NCBI GenBank assembly: GCA_019802505.1
Contig: JAFMOC010000024.1
Location: 3,116,501-3,180,500, forward strand
Source: Corydoras sp. C115
Taxonomy: Eukaryota > Chordata > Actinopteri > Siluriformes > Callichthyidae
DNA length: 64,000 bases
Direction of reading: 5' to 3'
The position numbers were made by a program, and so were the translations under genes. Position 1 is the first letter of the stretch; each line of letters opens with the position of its first letter. This document shows, in pieces, positions 13,301-23,320 of the stretch. The notes below the pieces were generated by a model. The model was not told the origin of the DNA. It did no database searches and was given only the letters and a program-made list of their open reading frames with translations.

Positions 13301-13322
13301 TTCAGAGGTTGTCCAAGATTAA
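10313..13322 (+). CDS. krt8: Type II keratin, keratin 8-like, nine exons
   Basis: Intermediate-filament protein that pairs with a type I keratin in the cytoskeleton of epithelial cells. Exons: 10313-10678, 11405-11613, 11698-11758, 11849-11944, 12035-12199, 12372-12497, 12675-12895, 12968-13011 and 13117-13322. All introns are GT-AG and the phases close to a 497-aa protein. The internal exon sizes 209, 61, 96, 165, 126 and 221 are the classic type II keratin pattern. The Ser/Gly-rich head covers residues 1 to about 100. The rod starts at EKEQIKSLNNRFASFIDKV, and LALDIEIATYRKLLEGEE, the helix-termination motif, lies near residues 396-413. The tail is Ser/Gly/Tyr-rich and ends in KKSVVIKMIETKDGKV and SSEVVQD, as in fish Krt8. 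The start is the first ATG after the promoter-like region. The family is certain; fish have several type II paralogues, so the exact symbol is probable. No defects were seen. Confidence 0.93.
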
Positions 13323-13670
13323 ATGAAGAAAGCACATTTGTCCCCCTTCTTGAAAAATCTCACATGACTTATTAATCAACCATTGAAACTGCTAGAATTA
13401 ACCCGCTGTACAAGGAAATGTCATTAGCTCATATATAAGGTCATCAGTGATTGCAAGCATCAAACATAATTACTCATTTCCCACTTTTACTCCAATTTCA
13501 GCTTATTTTAAGATGCACCACACAATTTTTGTGCTCTTACACAAGGTCTATCTTCAATATTTTTTCACTGACTAGAAGAAGTTCTAGCATGCGTTTTTAG
13601 TTTTAAAAGTGGCATTTCAAATGCTCCAAACTAAGCAACCCATGTGTAACATGAACATTTTGCTACTATT

Positions 13671-13676
13671 AATAAA
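13671..13676 (+). terminator. Polyadenylation signal of the keratin gene
   Basis: AATAAA lies about 350 bp after the stop codon, at the end of an AT-rich 3' UTR with no competing canonical signal before it. Confidence 0.65.
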
Positions 13677-13699
13677 GTTTACATAAAAAACCTTTACTT

Positions 13700-14755
13700 T
13701 TTTATTATGTGGATCTATCTTTTTAATTAGCATGGGTACAATGAAGCAGTATACCACTGCTAATGCATATTATTATTGTCAACATAACTACTTGCCATTC
13801 TTTATTGGATTGTAAATGTATATACATGCAAATTTACATATATTAAATGTATCTGCCAAGGGCCCAAAATGTTCTCTGGGTGAGCTCCTAGTTGGACCTA
13901 ATGGAGGACAAAGTGGTCAAAAAAATGAAAAAAGAAATGTAACTGGGGAAAATTTGGCACATTAGAAAGTGTATTTGTCAGAGCAGCAGATACTAATGTA
14001 GGATAAAAGGGCCAAAGGTTTTAATTGAAGTTTAGGTCAGGACCCTGGGTGGGTCAACCAAGTACTTAGAACAGAAACCAAGTCTTCAAACAGAAACAAC
14101 AAACCATATACACATCAAAGTGGTACACCTAAATCATTTACAGTTAAAATCATAATAATGTCACCTATTTTTAAAACAAACAAACAAACAAACAAAAAAG
14201 GCTATGCCTGAATGTTAGGGTGGCAATCATGATAAAGATTCTTAACCAAAGCTACAGAATGTATGCAGATGGATTGATCTTGAAAACTAAACATTCAGTG
14301 ACGGGTGTTCCGCACAAGATTTCACAGGATTTTTATTTATTGTGCAAATTCTAGTTTTTTTATAATTTTTTTTACTTAGGTATGGGTTATAGGTTTATTT
14401 AGGTACTAAGTTAGGTATGTCTCACCTACAGTTGATTGTGAGTTTGAAGTGTTTGGTCAAGTAAAGTTAACACAAGGCAATATCACATGCTTTGTAGTTA
14501 ACTCTTAGTTTTGAATTAGACATTGACTTGGGTTTGTTTAAGGCCTCACAGACTATTACACTCCTTGCTCGTGGTGTATATGTGTAGATATATTAAAGCA
14601 ATAATGTAGAGGGTGTGCAATAATCATGGGATAGAAGAGATGTTAGGCATGATGCAAAGCTGAGTCACTAATCAAAACAAATTTTACTTGTCATGTGCAT
14701 AGTCATGCTCAGTACAACTTCAACTCTCCAGCAAGTGAGTATAAAGAAAAGTTTC
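13700..14755. other. Non-coding, nothing clearly recognised
   Basis: AT-rich sequence with a short (CAAA)n tract near 14179-14195. No exon or long repeat was identified. Confidence 0.4.
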
Positions 14756-15290
14756 AATATTAAATCAGACTACATTTTTGCATTTGTTGCACACTCTCCC
14801 ATTGAGGTTATATCCCTAATTGAGACCTATAGCAGAACTCAGCAGAACTCAGCTACTCCATCGGCCTACAATGATCAAATTACCACGAGAGGAGGTGAAT
14901 TACTGACCATTTTAGAGCCTGTTAAATCTAATTTTATTGTTGCCTTGTACCCCCACAATTCAACACGATGATGTTTGCCCACTTGTTGTCCTTGGTGACT
15001 TACACATTCACACTGACAGACCTGTGCTACAGTTTTTTTCTTGAGTCTAATCTTGACCTACACCTATACTGAACGTCAGCTACTCACATAGATTAACCAA
15101 ATCAATCTTATCATAAAATGCTGCTGTCCCACTTCCTAACTTCCCACTCCATGTATCTAATAACTTTTTTGCTCCTTTTGTGTCTAGAAGAGCAAGACAT
15201 CTTCTGGACATCTTAATGCATTGTTTTATTTTGTGATGTCACTAACTCCTTATCCACAACACTGCCATAATGCCACAGAAATGACCTTAG
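14756..15290 (+). pseudogene. Degraded L2-type LINE endonuclease fragment
   Basis: Broken frames contain a segment like the endonuclease of L2/CR1-type LINEs: PLVVLGDFNIH-like around 14978-15015, then a block equivalent to PLHVSDHFF around 15120-15180. Stops and frame changes are frequent, so it is a dead fragment. It precedes the reverse-transcriptase fragment at 15460 but may not belong to the same insertion. Confidence 0.5.
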
Positions 15291-15459
15291 GACATTTTTT
15301 GACTATTTACCTATTCCTGACCTCACACACTGATTTCTATCAGTGGGTTTGCAAGCCTGAAAGGATTTTGCTGCAAGGACCATTATGCACTTTTATTTTT
15401 TACAGAAGAACACAGGGCTTTTTAACCAAATGGACTGAATCAGTTTATGTAATTTTGAT

Positions 15460-16436
15460 TTATGTGACGCCAGCACAAGACTGTGTTGATCTGACTGTGC
15501 AGCTCTCCAATGTCCTGGCAGATATATTTAACACCTCCCTCACCCAAGCAGCTGTCCCCACCTTCCTGAAGACTGCCACCATCATCCTGGTCCCAAAAAG
15601 CTCCACAGTGGTGGATCTGAATGTCTACTGGCCGATAGCTCATACGTCGATAGTCACAAAGTGCTCTGAAACACTGGTCATGTGTCACATATAGGCCTGG
15701 CCACCAGAGGTGGTACTCCCTGCCACCAGAGGTCACTCTCACCAGAGTTTTAATGTTTGGTTCTGCAATCGGCGGCTATTTTGTCTTTGTCCTGGAGGCT
15801 ATATAAGGACAAGCTGTTGTGTGCCTCTTTGCTAGGTCTTGTATGTATATCCTGTTTGGTGTTTGCTTCATGTTTGAGCCTAGATTTTGTTTATAACTAT
15901 TTGCCTTTCGGTTCCTATTCTTTTGATCTGGTTTTTGGATATTTACCTCTGAGCTTTCACTCCGTTTTTGTATGCTCTGTATTTTTTCTGTTGTGCCAAT
16001 TAAACCTGCACTTGGATTCTAAAACGTGTTCTGCTGGGCTACTTGTGACACGAAGACACAAATCAAAGCCACCATCAAGGTCACTTTGGACCCACACCAG
16101 TACGCCTACAGGAAAATCCAATCCACAGAGGATTCCATTTCCTCCGTGGTCCACACTGCTCTCACCCACCTGGGGCAGAAGGATTCCTATGTCCGTATGC
16201 TCTTTGTGGACTTCACATCAGCTTTCAACACAATGATCCCTCAGATCCTGACCAATAAACTCTTCCTACTTGGACTGAACCCTTCCATTTGCAACTGGGT
16301 TCTGGATTTCCTGGCCAACAGGTCACAGTCAGTGAAGATCCACAACACCTCCTCCTCCACTATGATCCTCAACACTTGCTTCCCCCAGGGCTGTGTGCTG
16401 AGCCCCCTCCTGTTTACACTGCTAACATATGACTGA
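15460..16436 (+). pseudogene. LINE reverse transcriptase (CR1/L2/Rex1-like), split
   Basis: The 5' part (to about 15682) encodes DIFNTSLTQAAVPTFLKTAT followed by VPKSS, then a segment like 'NDYRPVALTSIVMKCFERLVM' in degraded form. The 3' part (16050-16436) resumes with DPHQYAYRK, STEDSISSVVHTALTHL, the catalytic-block FVDFTSAFNT, and PQGCVLSPLLFTL, then stops before the YADD motif. The two halves are separated by an unrelated insertion of about 370 bp at 15683-16050. The element is truncated at both ends. Related fragments lie at 43325-44000 (-) and 60820-61110 (+). Confidence 0.8.
15683..16050 (+). mobile_element. Solo LTR-like insertion splitting the LINE
   Basis: The insertion starts TGTCACA and ends TGTGACA, a short inverted terminal repeat of the TG...CA type. 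Inside are a TATA-like CTATATAAGG near 15799 and an AATTAAA polyadenylation-like signal near 15999, in the right order for a U3-R-U5 layout. It interrupts the RT reading frame of the surrounding LINE. I could not find a clean target duplication, because the LINE sequence at the junction resembles the LTR ends; the exact borders are uncertain by about 10 bp. Confidence 0.6.
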
Positions 16437-16588
16437 TCACCTACCCATAAGGGCTGTCATACATAGCTTCATACCAGAAGCTTTAAACTCTTAAATCCCA
16501 CCTATAACAACAGACACTATTAATTAACACTGCAACACTACAACACTTTTCCAACAGCCATGGCTGCTATATTTTATATTATATTTTT

Positions 16589-16930
16589 CATTCATTCATT
16601 CATTATCTCCCGCTTTATCCTCTATTAGGGTCGCGGTGGGGTTCCCCATGCCCATCCAGGGGAGAACATCTCGGGCGCTGGGCAGATAGACCCAGGACAG
16701 GGCGCCAATCCATCGCTGGGTACACACTCACTCACACATACACACTTTATATGGGGCAATTTGGAGAACTCAATTAACTTGATCCATGTTTTTGGACTGT
16801 GGGAGGAAACCGGAGGAAACCCACACGGACACGGGGAGAACATGGAAACTCCACCCAGATGGGGATTCGAACCAGGAATCCCTAGCGCTGAGAGGCGAAC
16901 GTGCTAACCACTAAGCCACCGTGCCGCCCT
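16589..16930 (-). mobile_element. RTE-tailed SINE, near full length, with TSD
   Basis: Reverse-strand copy of the family at 19863-20220, complete from the (ATTC)n tail complement to the GGGCGGCACGGTGGC head. It is flanked by the 12-bp direct repeat TATTATATTTTT at 16577-16588 and 16931-16942. Confidence 0.88.
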
Positions 16931-17408
16931 TATTATATTTTTATTTTCTTTATTGCTATTATATTTTTATTATCACTGCTATATTTAATTTCTTATTTAG
17001 TTTTATTATTATTTCTTTTTTTGTAATGTAATATTTAAATAAAATAAAAAAATTAACTGAAAATGGAATTTCCTTTACATTTCATGTACCACATGTTACA
17101 TAAATGACAATAAAGTCTCCTTGAATCCTATTGTCATTTTAATAGACACTAGATTACATAAATAACATGTAACATAATGTCTTACACTCTTTACAATGCC
17201 CAGCCACTCAAGTCTCCCACTAAGCCTTGGAGCTCACAAAATAGGTTTAGGCTTACACTGCAAAGCTGTTTTGAAACAATGGACCTTTGTATAAACAAAT
17301 AAACTTTGCCTGGTTAAATTAAAATGATTGAAAAACTCTTGGCAAGCATTCAACCTTCTAGCCCACTTCAGGTACTCAGTGGTTAAGAACCAGGAAATAG
17401 GTGGTCAA

Positions 17409-17475
17409 CCCCAATTTATCACTTCAAATCCTCTATAAAAATTTTTTATAGAGGATTTGAGGTGATAAATTGGGG
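17409..17475. repeat. Near-perfect 67-bp palindrome
   Basis: The arms, from CCCCAATTTATCAC at the left to GTGATAAATTGGGG at the right, pair over about 33 bp with essentially one mismatch and almost no loop. Either strand would fold into one hairpin. No coding capacity. See findings. Confidence 0.85.
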
Positions 17476-17786
17476 CTGAGGGATCATTGTGTTGTGAATT
17501 TTTTGAGGGGTTAATTTTCATTCATTCAATGCATTTAGTATGAGTTAACTTGTGAGAAAAGAAAACCACATGATGGAGTTTTTGAGGTGCACTAGTGAAT
17601 GGCTGGGAAACTTCAGGGTGGCAGTGAATAGGCAGCTGGAATTTACACTTGTCAGGTTTGATAAATAGACTGTGCTCAATGATATTCATAATAACCTAGT
17701 GCATGTGAGAAATGTGGATGGAGGGGTTAGAGGAAAGATGTGTCATCAGAAATATTATTCTACCTCAAAAAGAGTGCCACACCTAT

Positions 17787-18012
17787 TGTCAGAGATCGGG
17801 GCCGCGCTGTCCGGAAGATGGCGGCGCAGCGTGGTGCGGTGTAGATATGAAAGTGAGCCAGGCAACCATGTAAGCAAACACAAAAGCATTTAATGGCTTA
17901 TACAGCGGGAACGCCGCTAGCAGGGAATGGGTCCTACCTACGGAAGCCTCGAACAGCCAAAACCCGAACCACGGGAGGCAGGGAGGAGGGGCCCAACCCT
18001 CCCAACCTGACA
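17787..18012 (-). mobile_element. Solo LTR (short form) with 5-bp TSD
   Basis: In reverse complement it begins TGTCAGGTTGGGAGG and ends CTCTGACA. It is flanked by the 5-bp duplication CCTAT at 17782-17786 and 18013-18017, diagnostic of LTR-element integration. Its right half in element orientation matches the solo LTR at 62509-62890 (shared GTTTGCTTAC, ACACCGCACC, GCGCCGCC, CGGACAGC). It is about 155 bp shorter, so it has an internal deletion or belongs to a shorter subfamily. No internal retroelement sequence adjoins it. Confidence 0.85.
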
Positions 18013-18543
18013 CCTATAAATTGCTCCCCACCACTTGTAATTTGAAGGACTGAAGTGGTAAATACTAGTTTGTGAAGGTGAGTGAAAGAGAGGGTGAAAT
18101 CATTTCACAGTAAGTAATAGCAAAGAGAAAGACCACCCACTTCATGGTCAAACACTTCTTTTCAGTTGTGATGTACATTTCCTCTAGTCCTGATAACTTT
18201 TATTTGATCGACAGCAAAGGGCATTTATCTTTCTTCAACATTTTGGACAATACTTCTCCCAGCCCCTGTCTGACATGTCCATTTGCAAAAGAAAGAGGGT
18301 AATAAAATTGGGAGAATGCACAATCAGCCACCACAAAATGCAGCTTTAATGTAAACCAAAGCTTGTTGGCACTGCTTCATTAACTGTACCGGATCTGGCA
18401 TTCTGTTTCATGAGGTAATTTAATGAGCTGCTGATGTCTAAATAGTTTGAAAACAATCTCTTATAATAGCCAGTCAGGCCTAAAAATGACCTCAATTCTT
18501 AAGTGGTTCTAGATGTCAATGACAATTTGGGGAAGCACTTAGG

Positions 18544-19214
18544 GAAAGCAATATTTACAAATGTCGATACAACATTTACAAACGACCAGGCAGACGGAAA
18601 CAGTAGGTAACTTACCCAGGAAGTGTTGATTGTTGACAATTGTCAATCAAACTGTTTTGCGGGAATAGCGTGAATCAGATGTGTCCACAGTTTTCTGACC
18701 TGAGATCTACTTTTTTCCAGTAAACAGGACATCATGATCTACCAGAAATAATTTTTTTAAAGCTTTAATGTTGTAACCTGTTTACACTGATCATGTTAAT
18801 TTTGTGGAATCAGTATAGAAAAGACTCACTTTCAGGGTGCCATTTTCACAGAAATTACTCTTTTATTAAACACGCTCCAGCAAATAACATGGAGATAATC
18901 TGGTTATAGTCCAGCCTTAGACTCGGACATGACCCTCCGCCCACCCAAATGAGCAAAAACACACAGCATACAGAACAAACGTACAACTATCCCTGTGACC
19001 TGCATTCATCAAAAGGAATATTAATAATACATAGAACACAAAAAACATAAATCTACATATAATGCTGGGAAGTGGTAATGAGAATAATAATTGGTCATAA
19101 TTATGGTAACAGTATACAAATCAGTTACATTGACCTGTCCTTCTTTATGCAACGTACATTTAAATGAGACGTGATTTAGGCACCAGTTTTGGGAATAGAG
19201 AGCAACAGAGAGAG

Positions 19215-19259
<45 letters not shown>

Positions 19260-19440
19260 CCCCACGAAACAGTTTGATTGACAATTGTCAACAATCAACA
19301 CTTCATGTTTAATGTACCTTCCCTTTCCATTTGCCTGGTCATTTGTATAGTTGTTTCAGCATTTGTAAATATTGTATCAACGTTTGTAAATGTTGTCTCG
19401 GCATTTGTAAATGTTGTATCGACATTTGTAAATGTCACTG
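18544..19440. mobile_element. Long inverted-repeat element with 21-bp subrepeats
   Basis: A left arm at 18544-18668 is repeated in inverted form at about 19256-19440. The shared core includes TTGATTGACAATTGTCAACA, and both arms hold units of the type CATTTGTAAATGTTGTATCGA. The right arm has about five such units in tandem (19360-19455) while the left has two. The 590-bp interior includes a piece at 18695-18870 related to the hAT element at 57072-58040 and a GA microsatellite. It is probably a non-autonomous DNA transposon with long TIRs. I could not define a target duplication. Confidence 0.65.
19201..19254. repeat. (GA)n microsatellite
   Basis: A nearly pure run of AG/GA dinucleotides lying just inside the right arm of the inverted-repeat element. 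Confidence 0.95.
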
Positions 19441-19862
19441 CGTTTGTAAATGATATGCCAGAACTGACTATCCTAGATCACCAAATCAACAAAGTTAAAA
19501 TTGAGATCCACACCTTCATCCTTGGGATTCATTAGGCAAAAGATAGTCAGTGTGGTTTTTAGTGTACGTTTCAAAATCATGAACAGTAACAGGAAGGCTA
19601 TTACAAAGTTGAGGAGCCTTGTAGGAAAATAATTTCTATCTAATTAATTAATTAAGTTTTACAGTGAGTAAAAAACAAAAAAGGGTAATAAGTTATATTA
19701 TATTAATACTCATATTATATATCATATAATCATATATTCATATATCATATATTATATATTAATATTCAATATTAAAATTCATTCATATTAATAACAACAC
19801 TTGTAATGTGGGAAAGACTGTCAAGTTATAACTTGGATTATTAAACATTAGATCACTCTCAT

Positions 19863-20220
19863 GGCGGCATGGTGGCTTAGTGGTTAGCACGTTCGCCTCT
19901 CAGCGCTAGGGATTCCCGGTTCGAATCCCCATCTGTGTGGAGTTTCCATGTTCTCCCCGTTTCTGCGTGGGTTTCCTCCGGGTTCTCCGGTTTCTTCCCC
20001 CAGTCCAAAAACATGGATCAAGTCAATTGAATTCTCAAAAATGAAAAAAAAAAATTGCCCCATATAGAGTGTGTTTGTGTAAGTGAGTGTGTGCCCAACG
20101 ATGGATTGGCGACCTGTCCTGGGTCTATCTGCCCAGCGCCAAAACATTCTCCCCTGGATGGGCATGGGGAACCCCACCGCGACCCTAATAGAGGATAAAG
20201 ATAATGAATGAATGAATGAA
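19863..20220 (+). mobile_element. RTE-tailed SINE, full length, with 14-bp TSD
   Basis: Reference copy for the family. The tRNA-like head has an A box in TGGCTTAGTGGTTAGCAC and a B box GGTTCGAATCC. The body has the conserved blocks TTCCATGTTCTCCCCG, GTCCAAAAACATGGATC, TGGATTGGCGACCTGTCCTG and CCCCTGGATGGGCATGGGG. The tail is GATAAAG followed by GATAATGAATGAATGAA. The 14-bp direct repeat TAGATCACTCTCAT flanks it exactly at 19849-19862 and 20221-20234. All ORFs inside are artefacts. Confidence 0.93.
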
Positions 20221-20234
20221 TAGATCACTCTCAT

Positions 20235-20725
20235 CAAAATCAGCTGTAGTTCAAGAAATGATTAATGACAATTTCTTAAATGCCTTTGTAGCGTGAGGGC
20301 GTGATGGAAGGAACCTATTGCCTGGCTTGGAATGCAAAGCAGGTAAACAGTGACACATGCCTAAAATTAACACCCTGTAATATCTCTCCTCCATGGGTCC
20401 ATGTTCTCCTCTCCCAACACACTTCTTCCTCTTTTATGTCACACAGAGGAGAGCTTATCAAAGGGCATTAATTCCAGACAGGTGTCACTGTTTACACAAT
20501 TTGTATCCCAAGTCTGCCTCTCTACTGGCGCCACCCATCATGCCCTCACAGTTGTCTCTCGCACAGAAACCTAGGACTAATGAATACTAAAGCAATAAGG
20601 GATGGGAAGGCATGCATTATTGTAAATAAATCACAGGATTTATTTAAATAATACACAACCTTGAGTGTCTTATTGCTTTTATAAATTGGCTACAAACACA
20701 CTATTCTTAAAAAAAAAACTGGTTT
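20235..20725. other. Non-coding spacer
   Basis: Nothing recognised between the SINE and the RTE LINE. Confidence 0.4.
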
Positions 20726-20738
20726 AATTTATTGAAAA

Positions 20739-23059
20739 CGCCAGGATGCCCTACGCCGCAGTTCAATGATCGACTTTGTAGTGGTGTCATTGGACTTGCG
20801 GCCATGTGTCTTGGACACTCGGGTGAAGAGAGGAGCTGAGTTGTCAACTGATCACCACCTGGTGGTGAGTTGGATCAGATGGCGGGGGAAGATGCCAGTC
20901 AGACCAGGCAGACCTAAACGTATAGTGAGGGTTTGCTGGGAACGTCTGGCAGAAGAACCCGTCAGACAGATGTTCAACTCTCACCTCCGTCAGAGCTTCA
21001 ACCACATTCCGGGGGAGGTGGGGGACATTGAGCCTGAATGGGCCATGTTCCGTTCCTCCGTTGTTGAGGCGGCGGACAGGAGCTGTGGTCGAAAGGTAGT
21101 CGGTGCCTGTCGTGGCGGTAACCCTCGAACACGGTGGTGGTCACCCCGTGTAAGGGATGCCGTCAAGCTGAAGAAGGAGTCCTATCAGGCATGGTTGGCT
21201 TGTGGGACTCCAGAAGCAGCTGACCGGTACCGACAGGCCAAGCGATTTGCGGCTTCGTGCGTCGTGGAGGCAAAAACCCGGGTGTGGGAGGAGTTCGGTG
21301 AGACTTTGGAAAGTGACTTTCGGTCGGCTCCTAGAACATTCTGGCAAACTGTCAGGCGACTCAGGAGAGGAAAGCAGTGTGCCACCAACACAGTATATAG
21401 TGGAGGGGGTGCACTTTTGACTTCGACTGGGGACGTCATTAGGCGGTGGAAGGAATACTTCAAGGACCTTCTCAATCCCACCAATATGCCCTCCGGAGAG
21501 GAGGCAGAGTCAGAGGACCCGGGGGGAGGCTTGTCCATCACTGTGGCTGAAGTCGCTAAGGTAGTCAGAGGGCTCCTTGGTGGCAGGGCTTCTGGGGTGG
21601 ATGAGATCCGCCCGGAGTTCCTCAAAGCTCTGGATGTTGTGGGGCAGTCTTGGCTGACGCGCCTTTTCAACATTGCATGGTCATCGGGGGCAGTGCCTCT
21701 GGACTGGCAGACGGGGATGGTGGTGCCTCTTTTTAAAAAGGGGGACCGGAGGGTGTGTTCCAATTACAGGGGAATTACACTCCTCAGCCTCCCCAGCAAA
21801 GTCTATGCAGGGGTACTGGAGAAGAGAGTCCGACTGATAGTCGAACCTCGGATCCAGGAGGAGCAGTGTGGTTTTCGTCCTGGTCGTGGAACACTGGACC
21901 AGCTCTTCACTCTCTCCAGGATCCTCGAGGGTTCATGGGAGTTTGCCCAACCAGTCTACATGTGCTTTGTAGATCTGGAGAAGGCTTTCGACTGTGTCCC
22001 TCGGGGTATTCCGTGGGAGGTGCTTCGTGAGTATGGGGTACATGGCTCCTTACTACGGGCCATTCAGTCCCTGTATTTGCTAAGCAGGAGCTTGGTTCGC
22101 ATGGCCGGCAGTAAGTCGGACTGGTTTCCAGTGAGGGTTGGACTCCGTCAGGGCTGTCCTTTGTCACCGGTTCTGTTCATAATTTACATGGACAGAATTT
22201 CTAGGCGCAGCCAGGGGGTGGAGGGTGTCCGGTTTGGTGATCTGAGGATCACGTCGCTGCTGTTTGCAGACGATGTGGTCCTGTTAGCATCATCAGGCTG
22301 CGAACTTCAGCTCTTACTGGATCGGTTTGCAGCCGAGTGTGAAGCGGCCGGGATGAGAATCAGCACCTCCAAATCTGAGGCCATGGTTCTCAGCCGGAAA
22401 AGGGTAGAGTGTCCTCTCTGGGTCAGGGATCAGATCTTGCCTCAAGTGGAGGAGTTTAAGTATCTCGGGGTCTTGTTCACGAGTGATGGTAAGATGGAGC
22501 GTGAGATTGACAGACGGATCAGCGCGGGGTCAGCAGTGATGCGGACCCTATACTGGTCTGTTGTGGTAAAGAAGGAGCTGAGCCACAAGGCAAGGCTCTC
22601 GATTTACCAGTCGATCTACGTTCCGACCCTCACCTATGGTCATGAGCTTTGGGTAATGACCGAAAGAACAAGATCGCGAATACAAGCGGCCGAAATGGGT
22701 TTTCTCCGCAGGGTGGTAGGGCTCTCATTAGAGATAGGGTGAGAAGCTCGGTCATCCGGGAGAGACTCGGAGTGGAGCCGCTACTCCTCCGCATCGAAAG
22801 GAGCCAGTTGAGGTGGTTCGGGCATCTGGTAAGGATGCCTCCTGGGTGCCTTCCTAGGGAGGTGTTCCAGGCAAGTCCGGCTGGAAGGAGGCCCCAGGGA
22901 AGACCCAGGACACGCTGGAGGGATTATATCTCTCAGCTGGTCTGGGAACGCCTCGGAGTTCCCCCAGTCGAGCTGGTGGAGGTGGCTGGGGCGAGGGAGG
23001 TCTGGGTCTCCCTACTTCGGTTGCTGCCCCCGCGACCTGAACCCCGGACAAGCGGATGA
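20739..23059 (+). pseudogene. RTE endonuclease C-end plus reverse transcriptase, one frameshift
   Basis: The longest open frame runs 20766-22742 (658 codons) and continues in another frame to a stop at 23057-23059. It opens inside the APE-type endonuclease: the STDHHLVV block near residue 27 is the end of that domain. The reverse transcriptase follows, with PVYMCFVDLEKAFDCV near residue 400, GLRQGCPLSPVLF, and the catalytic FADDVVLLAS near residue 500. The C-terminal region contains YVPTLTYGHELWVMTER, ERSQLRWFGHLVRMPPG and RGRPRTRWRDYISQL-like blocks. The frame breaks at about 22728-22735, where this copy has lost one base; the copy at 28398-29387 keeps the intact version (LSLRDRVRSSV). The N-terminal endonuclease residues are missing, so the protein cannot be functional. 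Confidence 0.88.
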
Positions 23060-23077
23060 TAATGGATGGATGGATGG
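20739..23077 (+). mobile_element. 5'-truncated RTE-clade (Rex3-like) LINE with 13-bp TSD
   Basis: The insertion begins inside the endonuclease coding region and ends in a (GGAT)n tail with the pre-tail sequence AGCGGATGATAATGG. The 13-bp direct repeat AATTTATTGAAAA flanks it exactly, at 20726-20738 and 23078-23090, proving target-primed reverse transcription with 5' truncation. With a single frameshift in 2.3 kb the insertion looks recent. The clade is assigned from the reverse transcriptase and C-terminal motifs and the GATG-type tail known for Rex3; Rex3 versus a sister RTE family is not settled here. Confidence 0.9.
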
Positions 23078-23138
23078 AATTTATTGAAAATAAAATTGTT
23101 ATAAAAAAAATCTGGCCTGGTTTTTAAAGTGAACATTG

Positions 23139-23320
23139 GGAGCGGTATCTCAGTGGTTCAATCTGAAGGTTGGCAGTTTGAATCCCAGGTTCACTGAAGT
23201 TACCAGTGCTTGAGCAAGGCCCTTAACCCTCATTGCTCCAGGGATGTTGTGATTAACCCTGTGTTCACCTTATAAGTCGCTTTTGATAAAAGTGTCTGCT
23301 AAATGACCAAATGTAAATGT
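23139..23320 (+). repeat. tRNA-derived SINE, ATTTACAT-tail family
   Basis: Same family as 2625-2838, slightly shorter, with the ATCTGAAGGTTGG, CCTCATTGCTCCAGGG and CTAAATGACCAAATG blocks. A possible 6-bp duplication ACATTG lies at 23133-23138 and 23321-23326. Confidence 0.78.

Noticed and set aside
19360..19455. CRISPR-like or satellite array
   Set aside because: Units of about 21 bp are contiguous without spacers, and the genome is vertebrate.
19278..19535. Protein with FVNVVST heptad-like repeats
   Set aside because: The repeat is the 21-bp unit of an inverted-repeat element, and 21 is a multiple of three, so it stays open in frame; nothing supports translation.
19869..19930. tRNA gene in the head of the GATG-tailed repeat
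   Set aside because: It is the head of a ~350-bp SINE present in about ten copies with target duplications; not a functional tRNA.
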